From DASSSY01 sp035708205 (lineage in GTDB: Bacteria; Bacteroidota; Bacteroidia; Chitinophagales; Chitinophagaceae): a DNA stretch of 64,000 bases. Each line of letters starts with the position of its first letter. Within the stretch, counting starts at the first letter, position 1. Location of the stretch: NCBI GenBank assembly GCA_035708205.1, contig DASSSY010000001.1:62001-126000 (forward strand), written 5' to 3'. Of the stretch, positions 35,001 through 42,780 are shown piece by piece. A program made the translations under genes and the position numbers. The notes below the pieces were generated by a model, which saw only the letters and a program-made list of their open reading frames with translations, had not been told where the DNA came from and did not search any database.

Positions 35001-36985
35001 TTCAGCAAGACACTTTGGGCACCGTTCGCTTAAAGGGCTTTTATCAGACCAAACAGCGGACACTGACACTGACGGAAGGCTCCGACATTCAATACCAGGG
35101 CGCGTCCGTGGCTTTATCCGGCAACATTGACCATCACGATAAAATTACTACAATGAATGGGAAAGTGTCTTTAGATAAGGCCAGGCTAAGCTGGTTGTCG
35201 CCGATCCTGGAAGGTTATGTCAGTCACCTTACGGGAACTGCCAGCGGCACGGTCAACTTTTCCGGAAATGCCTTATCACCGGGGACCAGCGGGCAATTGA
35301 CCTTAAACGATGCTTTTATATCGCCGGATATCACCGGCGTTGTTTACCGTATCCCTCAAGGGCAGATAGACATCAGCGATACAAGGATCACACTAGACAC
35401 CATGCTCGTCTATGATCAGGAGGGCAATTACGGCCGGCTGTCCGGATCGGTTACTCACAACGGCCTCAAAGATTTTTACTTCGGGTTGCGTCTCAGCAGC
35501 GACCGCCTAAAGATCCTGCATCAAAACGGATATCAAAACAACATTTTTTATGGAAACGTTAACGCCAAGGTCAATACTACGGTCAGGGGCTATTGGGATA
35601 ACCTGACCGTACGTGTCATTGCCACGCCGGTCGCTAATTCCAATTTGTTCATCACTGTAGATAACAGTTCGGATCTAAGCAGTTATAAGTATATCAACTT
35701 TAAACAAAACGGGACATCCGGCAGCCCTGGCGAAATTCATTATCACAATAAATATAATTTCATTTTAGACGCCGTTATCACTCCGGACCTGGAGACCACA
35801 TTGGTCCTGGACCCCGAATCAGGCGACCAGATCTGGTCTAAAGGCAATGGGAATATTATCCTGGAAATACCTTCCGAAGGCGATATGAAAATGAATGGCA
35901 ATTATGTTATCCAGGAAGGTACTTATAATTTTTCTTTCCGGCAGTTACAAATCCTGAACTATAAAAGGCAATTCGATATTGACGCCAACAGCGCCATTAA
36001 ATGGAACGGCGGCCTGACCAATGCCGACCTTGACGTATCGGCGCATACAACCGTGAAAGCCCGGCTTTATGACCTCATTGCCGGTGAAGCCGCTCCCAGT
36101 GCCCCCGAGATCCGTGACGCACAGATCCGGCAAAATATCAATGTACTGATGAATATGAAAGGGTCCTTAGACAAACCGGAGCTCAGCTTTAAGATCCAGT
36201 TAGCGGAAAGCCATTCCATCGGTACTTATGCCTACCAAAAGCTGCAACGGATTAATACCGATGAAAAACAAACGCTGATCCAGGTATCTTCCCTGCTGCT
36301 TTTAGGACAATTCGTCCCACCGGAAGGTATTAATAACTCGGCCATTTCTTCGGGCACCATTAATAATATGAGTGAATTGGTATCATCCGCCGCCTCTTCG
36401 CAAATTACCAATCTTGCCAATAAGCTCCTGGGAATGAAAGACCTGTCGGTAGGTGTAAAGTACAAAAATTATTCCCTGTCGGATAATAATAACGCCCTGG
36501 CATCACTCAACTATTTCAACCGTAATGAAGCCGAGGTCAATCTGCGCAAAAACTTTTTAAATGACCGCCTTGTTGTAGAAGTGGGCGGTATTTATGACTG
36601 GGGAGCTGCCGGCAGCGTAGGCAGCAACTATTCGGCAAACCTGGCCGGCGACTTCAGGATACAATACCTCCTGACACCGGACGGGCGTGTCCGCTTCAGC
36701 ATTTTCCGGACCAGTGATTACGACCCGCTTTATTCTTTAAAAGCCATTGGCCGCCAGGGGATCAATTTAAGTTACCGGAAATCGTTTAACACTTTAAGCG
36801 ATTTCTTTACCAGCAAACGTCATTTTAAGTCCGGTGCTCAAAACGATCAAAAATCCAAGCTGAAGCCTCAAGGCAAAATGTCTGCCGACCCCATACGGCA
36901 GAAACTGATTTTAGAGGCGCAAAAAGACAGCAGCATCTTAAAGGAAACGCCCAAAGCACATCAGACAGAACAAAGATCACCATAG
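32099..36985 (+). CDS. TamB-like translocation and assembly module protein (DUF490)
   Basis: A ~1,628-residue envelope protein. The open frame extends upstream of TTG 32150 to CTG 32099, giving LRRLFKILRNFIFTIIALVI, a proper basic signal-anchor; with TTG 32150 the protein would lack the charged N-terminus, so 32099 is preferred though CTG starts are rare. The body is a very long beta-rich region of repeated short strands, as in AsmA/TamB/VPS13-like lipid-transfer bridges. The last ~400 residues are DUF490: GNIILEIPSEGDMKMNGNYV, NVLMNMKGSLDKPELSFKI, SLLLLGQF, DLSVGVKYKNY and VRFSIFRTSDYDPLYS. It probably spans the periplasm and moves phospholipid or helps barrel assembly. No TamA homolog is adjacent. 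Confidence 0.9.
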   Translation: MRRLFKILRNFIFTIIALVILLAIGVNLPPVQNYLSQQAARILSEKLGTRVTVSHLRFHLFNAAHLEGLFIADQRQDTLLYAGDVQFRMTDWFLGAQTKIIHYVGLKDAKVYLHRFKNKDEWNYAFLEKAFSVGPGDKNQKSSPGFQCSLEKVDFNRVHFYWKDEWVGTDYEAGIGQLTLKARDIDWKRKKLHLASLTGDKLLFGILQYTGGRPPRKRVDQPSVIDTTAFNPGKWQIILDKLEIAHSRFYLEYPEETVPKGLFDEDHLNITGIQTTIKGIKISGDTISGHVSSLAARERCGLSIRRLSGDISVSPVLAECRNLFLQTGNSTVTDYYAMHYRRFPDFLDYIDKVKMVGHLKNSEIGIQDIVYFAPELSRLKNLSVQVSGKGSGTVARLSVQELYLNDGFSTLTGSLIMNGLPDIEETFIDFRDVRLHSSGAAALFYAPELKAQKAVHLETLKSLDFNGNYTGYIRNFVAYGHIQTNLGNVEADLNMKLPVQDKASYSGHLRIQDFATGVLLNQQAIGRTSFSMDISGKGFNPHTLSAKVDGTISAITFNRYDYQNIKIDGTFDRQKFNGALSIDDPNAVFDFDGDIDLSKESPSYHFSAVVNKLRLKPLNFSSDTINLKAGFQLDMTGNDLDNLSGTANISHVNLVKNGKQLDVHDLSLSAAISEDGSHLIQINTDQASAAIEGHFYPSDLWASTKLFLSYYLPEYVLPPDHFGRSRYFNFHIQAGDISDLLSLVNPGVKLKGTANISGNVNLENQSLNLEGDISKLSYGNIVAGSTTITATGNFSGLHLNLQAQNIHGDNEMIISNYDLSAQLFRDTVKFQIQTTSPSSLDKALLNGQAFARQDSIYLRLTPSLFNFNNKTWHIPAGNQFVFAPKFISIQNLKINSGQQAIEINPADDHLSGNNILVRLQNIDLAPLNNFIDLYGNRIDGRLNGKIYGRALLDTSRFDFDLTSNHVRFQQDTLGTVRLKGFYQTKQRTLTLTEGSDIQYQGASVALSGNIDHHDKITTMNGKVSLDKARLSWLSPILEGYVSHLTGTASGTVNFSGNALSPGTSGQLTLNDAFISPDITGVVYRIPQGQIDISDTRITLDTMLVYDQEGNYGRLSGSVTHNGLKDFYFGLRLSSDRLKILHQNGYQNNIFYGNVNAKVNTTVRGYWDNLTVRVIATPVANSNLFITVDNSSDLSSYKYINFKQNGTSGSPGEIHYHNKYNFILDAVITPDLETTLVLDPESGDQIWSKGNGNIILEIPSEGDMKMNGNYVIQEGTYNFSFRQLQILNYKRQFDIDANSAIKWNGGLTNADLDVSAHTTVKARLYDLIAGEAAPSAPEIRDAQIRQNINVLMNMKGSLDKPELSFKIQLAESHSIGTYAYQKLQRINTDEKQTLIQVSSLLLLGQFVPPEGINNSAISSGTINNMSELVSSAASSQITNLANKLLGMKDLSVGVKYKNYSLSDNNNALASLNYFNRNEAEVNLRKNFLNDRLVVEVGGIYDWGAAGSVGSNYSANLAGDFRIQYLLTPDGRVRFSIFRTSDYDPLYSLKAIGRQGINLSYRKSFNTLSDFFTSKRHFKSGAQNDQKSKLKPQGKMSADPIRQKLILEAQKDSSILKETPKAHQTEQRSP

Positions 36986-37300
36986 CAGGTATATCTTTCA
37001 TAATAGCGGTATTTCCATACGACCGGCCTTATTCCTGTCCGTTTCCTGGAAAACGTTTAGCGGCAGGGTATCAGGCTTGAAAAGCAATGATTGTGGCTCA
37101 CCCGGGATCCTAAAGGTCATCTTAATTCGCATAAGTTTTTTTCGAAAATTCCAAGGCAGGAACACCCCCAACCCGGAAGCGGCGGTACATTTTTTTGATT
37201 GAAAAATAGTAAGTTTAGAAAAATGTTATTACCTTACAACGGTTTTACTCCTGAAGGAGAAAAATCTTTTATTTGTTGAGAAAAGTATTGAGTAACAATT
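36986..37300. other. Intergenic region, nothing recognised
   Basis: About 315 bases between the TamB-like gene and a lipoprotein gene. A short minus-strand frame near 37075-37133 stops after about 20 residues and shows no family. The last ~100 bases are AT-rich and presumably carry the promoter of the lipoprotein gene. Confidence 0.3.
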
Positions 37301-38062
37301 ATGCGCAAAACAATTCTACCTATTACTTTATTCTTTTCAGGCCTGCTGTTATTCAGTTCCTGTAAAAAAGAGACGGCAAGCCTGTCCGAAATGGAAAAAG
37401 GCCAGAATTTTTATCCTCTGGAAGTTGGTAAGTACGTGGTCTATGACGTGGATTCATTAATTTGGGATGATCACCTCAGAGCGACCATCCCTTCACAATG
37501 CCAGCTTCGCTATACGGTTTCGGACACTTTCCGTAATGATGCCAACGAAATGGCCTATGTCATCAATGTACAATACCGCAAAACGGCTGCCGATGCCTAT
37601 GTCCCGCACAATGTCCTGTATGCGGCAAGACATAACGGGCAGTTGGTGGTCACACAAGACAACCTGAAATTCATCAAGCTGACCTTCCCGGTGGAAAACG
37701 GTACGCATTGGGACGGCAACGCGATGATCGCGCTGGGCGACGAAGCTAACGCCGAATATGACAACAACAAATGGAACTATACCTATGCCGACTTTGATCA
37801 GTCCTTCAATACCGGCGTCAAGCTTTTTCAGCATACCGTTACCGTCAATGAGATTGACGATAAGCTCAATGATCCGGATAAAGATTCCACAGCCTACGCT
37901 TACAAAAATTATGCACAGGAAGTCTATGCTTACAATGTAGGCATGATTTATCGCGAACGGATTTATTGGGTATTCCAGCCCAAATCGCCCGATGGTCAAA
38001 GTGGCGGCAGCGGTTATCGCAAAGGCTATAGCGTAACAATGAAAGCCGTAGATCATAATTAA
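37301..38062 (+). CDS. Lipoprotein, unknown function
   Basis: A 253-residue lipoprotein: signal peptide MRKTILPITLFFSGLLLFSS with the lipobox Cys at ~21 followed by KKE. The start of the mature part (GQNFYPLEVGKYVVYDVDSL) and the later FIKLTFPVENGTHWDGNAM resemble conserved but unnamed Bacteroidota lipoproteins. The rest is strand-rich and polar, ending in YRKGYSVTMKAVDHN. There are no enzymatic motifs. It is monocistronic with a strong hairpin 22 bases after the stop, and is probably exposed to the periplasm or surface. Confidence 0.75.
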   Translation: MRKTILPITLFFSGLLLFSSCKKETASLSEMEKGQNFYPLEVGKYVVYDVDSLIWDDHLRATIPSQCQLRYTVSDTFRNDANEMAYVINVQYRKTAADAYVPHNVLYAARHNGQLVVTQDNLKFIKLTFPVENGTHWDGNAMIALGDEANAEYDNNKWNYTYADFDQSFNTGVKLFQHTVTVNEIDDKLNDPDKDSTAYAYKNYAQEVYAYNVGMIYRERIYWVFQPKSPDGQSGGSGYRKGYSVTMKAVDHN

Positions 38063-38084
38063 GTAAGATTTCTTGCAAAAACTA

Positions 38085-38128
38085 ACAAAGAAGCGTTCCC
38101 GGTCTCTATTCAGGGAACGCTTCTTTGT
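38085..38128 (+). terminator. Strong hairpin terminator after the lipoprotein gene
   Basis: Perfect 16-base arms: ACAAAGAAGCGTTCCC (38085-38100) and GGGAACGCTTCTTTGT (38113-38128) with a 12-base loop. The T-rich strand of the stem provides the tract. Confidence 0.8.
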
Positions 38129-38515
38129 AGTGGTAATATTGCTCACGCTATTTCAAAATAATGCGTGAACAAAATTATACATGAACACCGGAACCAGGCT
38201 CTTCAGACGACATTGGCCCGGGATTAGAACGGTCATCCGCCTGCAAGACTTACATTTGCAAAATGTCTTAACTTATAACTGACAAAGTTTTGTAATTGTT
38301 GGCACACGCAACCACAGGAAGAAAGATGTAAATTCTAACTATGCCAGATATAACCTCACCTGTACACTGGATGAGGAGAAAATTATCAAATCTTCTCTTT
38401 TCCCCGGTCCTGGTGAGAAAAATGCTATTCTCCGAAGCGCATTTTCCAGAGCTTCTTTAAAACCAGTTCTTAATCACCAGCGGATACAGCTTTGAAGTTT
38501 TCACGGGAACACCCT
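38129..38515. other. Intergenic region with no supported gene
   Basis: About 390 bases. A 40-residue frame starting at the ATG near 38341 and an overlapping frame with TLDEEKIIKSSLFPGPGEKN look faintly protein-like and may be debris of a lost gene, but no family is recognised and no intact gene is supported. Confidence 0.3.
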
Positions 38516-38689
38516 CTATTTGTTATGACCGGGAGCAAAGTTCCGTGCGGATTGTTGTCCATGCATCTTCTTAGCCTGGCCCGGCGGCACTTTGCCGCTT
38601 CTCCCCGCGCTATGATATATTGTACAGGAAATAGCTGATGAAAGTAATAGTAGCGCCATCGCCGAAAAACACCATTGTTTGAGTTTCAT
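38516..38689 (-). CDS. Small lipoprotein with PPGQAKK...SAR.FAPGH motif
   Basis: A 57-residue product from ATG 38689: signal peptide MKLKQWCFSAMALLLLSSAIS with the lipobox Cys at ~22. A short basic mature part follows (SGKVPPGQAKKMHGQQSA and RNFAPGHNK). From memory, small Bacteroidota proteins ending in a KxPPGQAKKxxGxxSAxxYAPGxxK pattern are common and have been misnamed as quinol oxidase subunit 4; nothing here supports that name. The conserved Gly/Pro/Lys tail suggests a real, conserved function, perhaps binding polyanions or nucleic acid, but this is a guess. It is divergent from the DUF4382 gene 107 bases away. Confidence 0.65.
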   Translation of the reverse strand: MKLKQWCFSAMALLLLSSAISCTIYHSAGRSGKVPPGQAKKMHGQQSARNFAPGHNK

Positions 38690-38796
38690 TCCGTTTATGT
38701 TTAACGCAAATATATACAATTTATAAGTCTTTCTTTTAAGTCTCTTTTTTCCAGTCAGCAATTATTTCGTTTGTTTTGTACTTAAAAACTTTAATC

Positions 38797-39579
38797 ATGA
38801 AAAAGTTCCTGTTACCGGCTGTAATTATTGCATCGTTGCTTATATCTTCTTGCAGTAAGAACGATGATGACAGCACACCAGCGGCATCTGTCCATTTCTA
38901 CCTCACTGACGGACCGGCAAACTATGATGAGGTGAACATAGATGTCCGGTCTGTTCAGGTACATACTGACCGGGACAACGGATGGCAGACGTTAGCCCTT
39001 ATTCGGCCAGGTATATACAATCTGAACGCATTGAGAAACGGAACTGATACATTACTGAGCAGGGCAACATTGCCGGCGGGCGACCTTTCCCAGATAAGAT
39101 TAATCCTGGGGACTGACAATTCAGTTGTCGTTAACGGCCAATCCTACCCGTTAGCTACTCCTTCCGCTATGCAAAGCGGCCTGAAGTTTAATTTTCATCA
39201 AACATTGGCGGCTGATGGCGCCTATGATATATGGATAGACTTCGATGCTCATAAATCAGTGGTGAAACAGGGGAATAGCTCTTACGCGCTGAAACCTGTT
39301 ATCCGTGCATACAGCAATGAAACGGACGGACAGGTCAAAGGCTTCGTTTTACCCTATCTCGCTTCTGAATACGTTATGGCTATAAGCAATGTTGATACCT
39401 TTTATGCTTATCCTGCTGCAACAGACGGATTCTTTATGTTCAAAGGACTTGCCGAAGGCAACTATGCCGTTCACATTAGCGCAGGGACGGCATCAGGTTT
39501 GAATGATACCACAATAACCAATGTAAATGTCAGCTATGGCCATGTAACAGATCTGGGAACAATAATACTGGCCCCGTAA
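38797..39579 (+). CDS. DUF4382 lipoprotein
   Basis: A 260-residue lipoprotein from ATG 38797; the upstream frame from 38776 only adds a short extension. Signal peptide MKKFLLPAVIIASLLISS with Cys at ~19. The DUF4382 domain covers ~30-165: VHFYLTDGPANYDEVNIDVRS, WQTLALIRPGIYNLNAL, LPAGDLSQIRLIL and the FDAHKSVVKQGNSSYALKPVIRA end. A C-terminal carboxypeptidase-regulatory-like beta-sandwich (~170-260: GQVKGFVLPYLASEYVMAIS, GFFMFKGLAEGNYAVHI) follows, as common in this family. Probably a surface or periplasmic binding protein of unknown ligand. It is monocistronic. Confidence 0.87.
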   Translation: MKKFLLPAVIIASLLISSCSKNDDDSTPAASVHFYLTDGPANYDEVNIDVRSVQVHTDRDNGWQTLALIRPGIYNLNALRNGTDTLLSRATLPAGDLSQIRLILGTDNSVVVNGQSYPLATPSAMQSGLKFNFHQTLAADGAYDIWIDFDAHKSVVKQGNSSYALKPVIRAYSNETDGQVKGFVLPYLASEYVMAISNVDTFYAYPAATDGFFMFKGLAEGNYAVHISAGTASGLNDTTITNVNVSYGHVTDLGTIILAP

Positions 39580-39854
39580 CTATTAAGCGGTTAGACCGAA
39601 GCCTTTATAAACAATATCACGAGAAAAAGACGGGTTCAACCCGATGATCGTGTCGCGTATCCGGTCCTGTTAATCAGGGACTTTAAAATTGTCTTTCCAA
39701 TTCCCGGCGGATATGTTTGGTTATAACAGGTTGATCAATATCCCTACGGACGGTCAACTGCCCGGAACACTTTTAAAGGGAAATCAATAATCATTTACTG
39801 AATCATTCCTTTTAAACGCTCAAAATAAAACCTGTATTTATAATCGCTCCTGGA
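39580..39854. other. Intergenic region, convergent genes
   Basis: About 275 bases between the DUF4382 gene and the M28 peptidase gene, which converge here. No gene, clear terminator or repeat was found. Confidence 0.3.
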
Positions 39855-40868
39855 TTATCTGGTATAGAGATACTGGAGTAAGGTTTGGCCTACCGCTTTC
39901 AGGGTGTTTTGATCGATAATGTCCATATTATCCTGGTGGGTATGCCAATAGCTGCCAAAACCCGTCATGGAGCCGGCCGGCAGATTAATGATATCAATGG
40001 TCGGAATCTTCAAAATTTCATTTACCGGCACGTGATCATCAGTTATCTGGCCACCATTCTCATACACAAAATAGGAACTGTATCCCGCTTTGGCAGCGGC
40101 TTGCCATACGTCCTGCTGAACATTCCCGGCATGTTGCTGTGAATATGCCTCTAAAGGGAACCGGGCGTTTCTGGCACCAACCATATCCAACAATATTCCC
40201 GCCTGTGCCTTATATCCGGCCATATGCGGATGATGTGCCCAATATTGCGTGCCTAAGGCATAAGAATCGTCGCCCCATTCGCTTTTACCGTAATCTTCCA
40301 CGTCCGCCAGCAGAATATCCACACCCCATCCTTCCGGTAAAGGATGCTCTTTTAAAACCTTTGAAATGCTGATCAGTACCGCCGTCCCGCTACCGCCATC
40401 GTCCGCGCCCAAGATGGGCTTGTCCTTGCCCGTTTTATCCTGGTCCGCCCAGGGACGGGAGTCCCAGTGCGCCAGCAATAAGATACGGTGCGGTGCTTCC
40501 GGGCGGATCACACCTATAATATTCATGCAGGGCAGTGATTTTCCGTTCCCGGCTGTTACCGTAACATTTTGCCGGTAAACACTGTCGCAATACGGCCCAA
40601 GCCGCCTTTCCAGCCAATCGGCACAGGCTTTCTGGGCCGGGGAACCGGGTATCCGGGGACCAAAATTGACCTGGTCCTGTATAAGCTGATAAGCGCCCGC
40701 TGCGTCAAATTCCGGAACCGCCACCGGAGCTGTTATGCTTGCCTGATTCGTTTTTTGGCTTTGTTGCGGATTATTTTGTCCTGATTGGCAACTGAACGCG
40801 CCAAAGATCAGCGGGCAAAACAATAATGAAATCGTCAGATATGGTCTGAAAGATAAAGACATGGTCAT
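39855..40868 (-). CDS. M28 family peptidase, glutaminyl-cyclase-like lipoprotein
   Basis: A 337-residue Zn-dependent M28 protein. The N-terminus is a lipoprotein signal (LTISLLFCPLIFGAFSC). Zinc-site motifs: LLLAHWDSRPWADQ (~130-143, His), PILGADDGGSGTAVLI (Asp), LLADVEDYG (acidic ligand/base), LDMVGARNARF and GSYWHTHQDNMDII (final His). The pattern WDSRPWAD...ADDGGSG with a VEDYG in place of a DxEE is closer to glutaminyl-peptide cyclotransferase than to aminopeptidase, so formation of N-terminal pyroglutamate on exported proteins is the likely reaction. In Bacteroidota many T9SS and lipoprotein substrates carry N-terminal Gln, which fits. Monocistronic on the minus strand. Confidence 0.85.
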   Translation of the reverse strand: MTMSLSFRPYLTISLLFCPLIFGAFSCQSGQNNPQQSQKTNQASITAPVAVPEFDAAGAYQLIQDQVNFGPRIPGSPAQKACADWLERRLGPYCDSVYRQNVTVTAGNGKSLPCMNIIGVIRPEAPHRILLLAHWDSRPWADQDKTGKDKPILGADDGGSGTAVLISISKVLKEHPLPEGWGVDILLADVEDYGKSEWGDDSYALGTQYWAHHPHMAGYKAQAGILLDMVGARNARFPLEAYSQQHAGNVQQDVWQAAAKAGYSSYFVYENGGQITDDHVPVNEILKIPTIDIINLPAGSMTGFGSYWHTHQDNMDIIDQNTLKAVGQTLLQYLYTR

Positions 40869-40995
40869 TTTTTAAAGAGCCGCAATTTAGGATAAAATTG
40901 CAATTTATCGGCAATACCAAAGTTCCCGGCATAGATTAAGCCCTTTTCATGAAACAAAAAATATTTTTTATCCGATTTAAGCCAAAAGCTTTTTT

Positions 40996-41003
40996 TATTT
41001 TTG
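40996..41003 (+). promoter_or_regulatory. -7 element TATTTTTG before purA
   Basis: TATTTTTG fits TAnnTTTG and lies 30 bases before ATG 41034. Confidence 0.45.
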
Positions 41004-41033
41004 CCCTTTGCTTATTTAAATTTATTCAAAATC

Positions 41034-42299
41034 ATGGTGGATATTTTAATTGGACTGCAATGGGGAGATGAGGGCAAGGGAAAGATCGTAGATTATTTAG
41101 CAGCTCAATATGATATTGTCGCACGTTTTCAGGGCGGACCCAATGCCGGGCATACACTTTATGTCAATGGCAAAAAAACGGTTCTCCGTACCATCCCTTC
41201 GGGGATTTTCCATGAAGGCACCTTAAATCTTATCGGGAACGGGGTGGTTATTGATCCGGTTACGCTGAAAGAAGAAATCGACAACCTTCAGGAATCGGAC
41301 CAGGACTTTCTCAGCCGGTTGTTCATTGCCCATAAAGCCCATTTGATCCTGCCGAGCCACCGGGCCTTAGATGCTGCCTCGGAAGCCGCCAAAGGCAAGG
41401 AAAAGATCGGCTCGACGCTCAAAGGTATCGGTCCCGCCTATATGGATAAAACCGGCAGGAACGGGCTTCGCGTCGGTGATATTTTATCGCCCGACTGGGA
41501 ACAGCGTTACAGTAAGCTCAAAGCAAAACATCAGGAGATGCTTCGCTTGTACGATGAGATCCCCGACTGGCAAGAATGGGAACCGGCCTTCTTTGAAGCA
41601 GTGAATTACCTGAGAAGCCTGAATATCGTTAATGGAGAGTATTGGTTGAATAAGCATTTGGACAATGGCAAGAAAATATTGGCGGAAGGCGCACAGGGCA
41701 GCATGCTTGACGTTGATTACGGCACTTATCCTTTTGTCACCTCTTCAAATACCGTAGCTGCAGGTGTCTGCACCGGCCTGGGAGTAGCCCCGTCCAAAAT
41801 CGGCGAGGTGTATGGCATTACCAAGGCTTACTGCACCCGCGTGGGCAGCGGTCCGTTCCCAACGGAATTGTTTGATGAAACCGGCGAGCAATTACGCGCC
41901 GCCGGCCATGAATTCGGTGCGGTCACCAAACGCCCCCGTCGTTGCGGCTGGATCGATTTAGTGGCCCTTCGCTATACCATCATGCTCAGTGGTGTTACCC
42001 GCCTGATCGTTACCAAAGCTGACGTTTTGGACGGCTTTGATAACATTAAAGCAGCGGTGGCCTATAAGATTAACGGCGAAATTACCGAACAGTTTCCTTT
42101 TGACAGTTGCAATGTCGAAATTGAACCGGTATATGAAAATTTCAAAGTCTGGAAAAATCCCATCAGCCAATGTTCCGGTCCCGGCGATTTAGAACCTGAA
42201 TTCAACGCTTTTTACACCTTCATGGAAAGCTACCTGAAAGCCAGGGTGCAGTTTATCTCCAACGGTACGGGCAGAAATCATTTATTGAAATTATTTTAA
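41034..42299 (+). CDS. purA: Adenylosuccinate synthetase
   Basis: A 421-residue enzyme that joins IMP and aspartate using GTP, the first step from IMP to AMP. Start at ATG 41034 (MVDILIGLQWGDEGKGKIVD). Motifs: GLQWGDEGKGK (GTP/IMP loop with catalytic Asp), GGPNAGHTLYV with the catalytic His, STLKGIGPAYMDKTGRNGLRV, GAQGSMLDVDYGTYPFVTSSN, CTRVGSGPFPTE, KRPRRCGWIDLVALRY and the base-binding TKADVLDGFD. Full length and monocistronic in appearance; a -7 motif lies 30 bases upstream. Confidence 0.97.
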   Translation: MVDILIGLQWGDEGKGKIVDYLAAQYDIVARFQGGPNAGHTLYVNGKKTVLRTIPSGIFHEGTLNLIGNGVVIDPVTLKEEIDNLQESDQDFLSRLFIAHKAHLILPSHRALDAASEAAKGKEKIGSTLKGIGPAYMDKTGRNGLRVGDILSPDWEQRYSKLKAKHQEMLRLYDEIPDWQEWEPAFFEAVNYLRSLNIVNGEYWLNKHLDNGKKILAEGAQGSMLDVDYGTYPFVTSSNTVAAGVCTGLGVAPSKIGEVYGITKAYCTRVGSGPFPTELFDETGEQLRAAGHEFGAVTKRPRRCGWIDLVALRYTIMLSGVTRLIVTKADVLDGFDNIKAAVAYKINGEITEQFPFDSCNVEIEPVYENFKVWKNPISQCSGPGDLEPEFNAFYTFMESYLKARVQFISNGTGRNHLLKLF

Positions 42300-42400
42300 G
42301 CTCCTGACAACGGAATTTCTCAAAAAAAATTTTGCCAATTCAAAAAAGCAAACAAATTTTACAGCAAATTAAATAACCCTTTTAATTAGTATTGTGAGCA

Positions 42401-42754
42401 ATGAAAAAGACAAATGAAAAAAAGGAAAAGCCTGGCGGTCTGAAGAAAGGTGCGTCCGCGGGAAAATCCGGCCTTACAGACAAAGAAGTTTCATCAAAGA
42501 AGAAAGGCCGTGATGATGAAGAGGATGATGAAGAGGATAATCTGGAAGAAGAAGATGATGATTTTTATCGTGATGATTCCGATGAATTCGATTTTGACAA
42601 AGACCCGGATTTTGAGGAATTTGATTTGCCCGGTAAAAAGACCAGCGGTAAAAAAAGCGGTAGCGGTAAAAAGCCATTGGATGACGATTTTGAGGATCTG
42701 GGCTTTTACAGCGATGATTTTGGCAATTTCGATGACGATGACGATGATTTTTAA
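42401..42754 (+). CDS. Lys-rich then Asp/Glu-rich low-complexity protein
   Basis: A 117-residue protein. Residues 1-40 are basic and flexible (KKTNEKKEKPGGLKKGASAG). From ~40 it turns strongly acidic, with runs of D/E broken by a few aromatics (DDDFYRDDSDEFDFDKDPDF, FEDLGFYSDDFGNFDD), and ends in DDDDDDF. A second Lys/Gly/Ser patch (~78-92) interrupts it. Such tails are intrinsically disordered and may bind basic proteins, as acidic C-terminal tails of SSB do. It has no known domain; a conserved unnamed Bacteroidota protein is possible. It lies 26 bases upstream of pabB on the same strand, so co-transcription is likely. Confidence 0.6.
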   Translation: MKKTNEKKEKPGGLKKGASAGKSGLTDKEVSSKKKGRDDEEDDEEDNLEEEDDDFYRDDSDEFDFDKDPDFEEFDLPGKKTSGKKSGSGKKPLDDDFEDLGFYSDDFGNFDDDDDDF

Positions 42755-42780
42755 AGCCTCATCAATCACTAACAGCCGGC

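Noticed and set aside
36998..37133. Small minus-strand gene after the TamB-like gene
   Set aside because: The frame from ATG 37133 stops after about 20 residues; a longer reading needs a frameshift and matches nothing.
38516..38689. Quinol oxidase subunit 4 as a name for the small lipoprotein
   Set aside because: The product is a 57-residue lipoprotein with one signal helix and no respiratory neighbours; the name seems to be a database misannotation.
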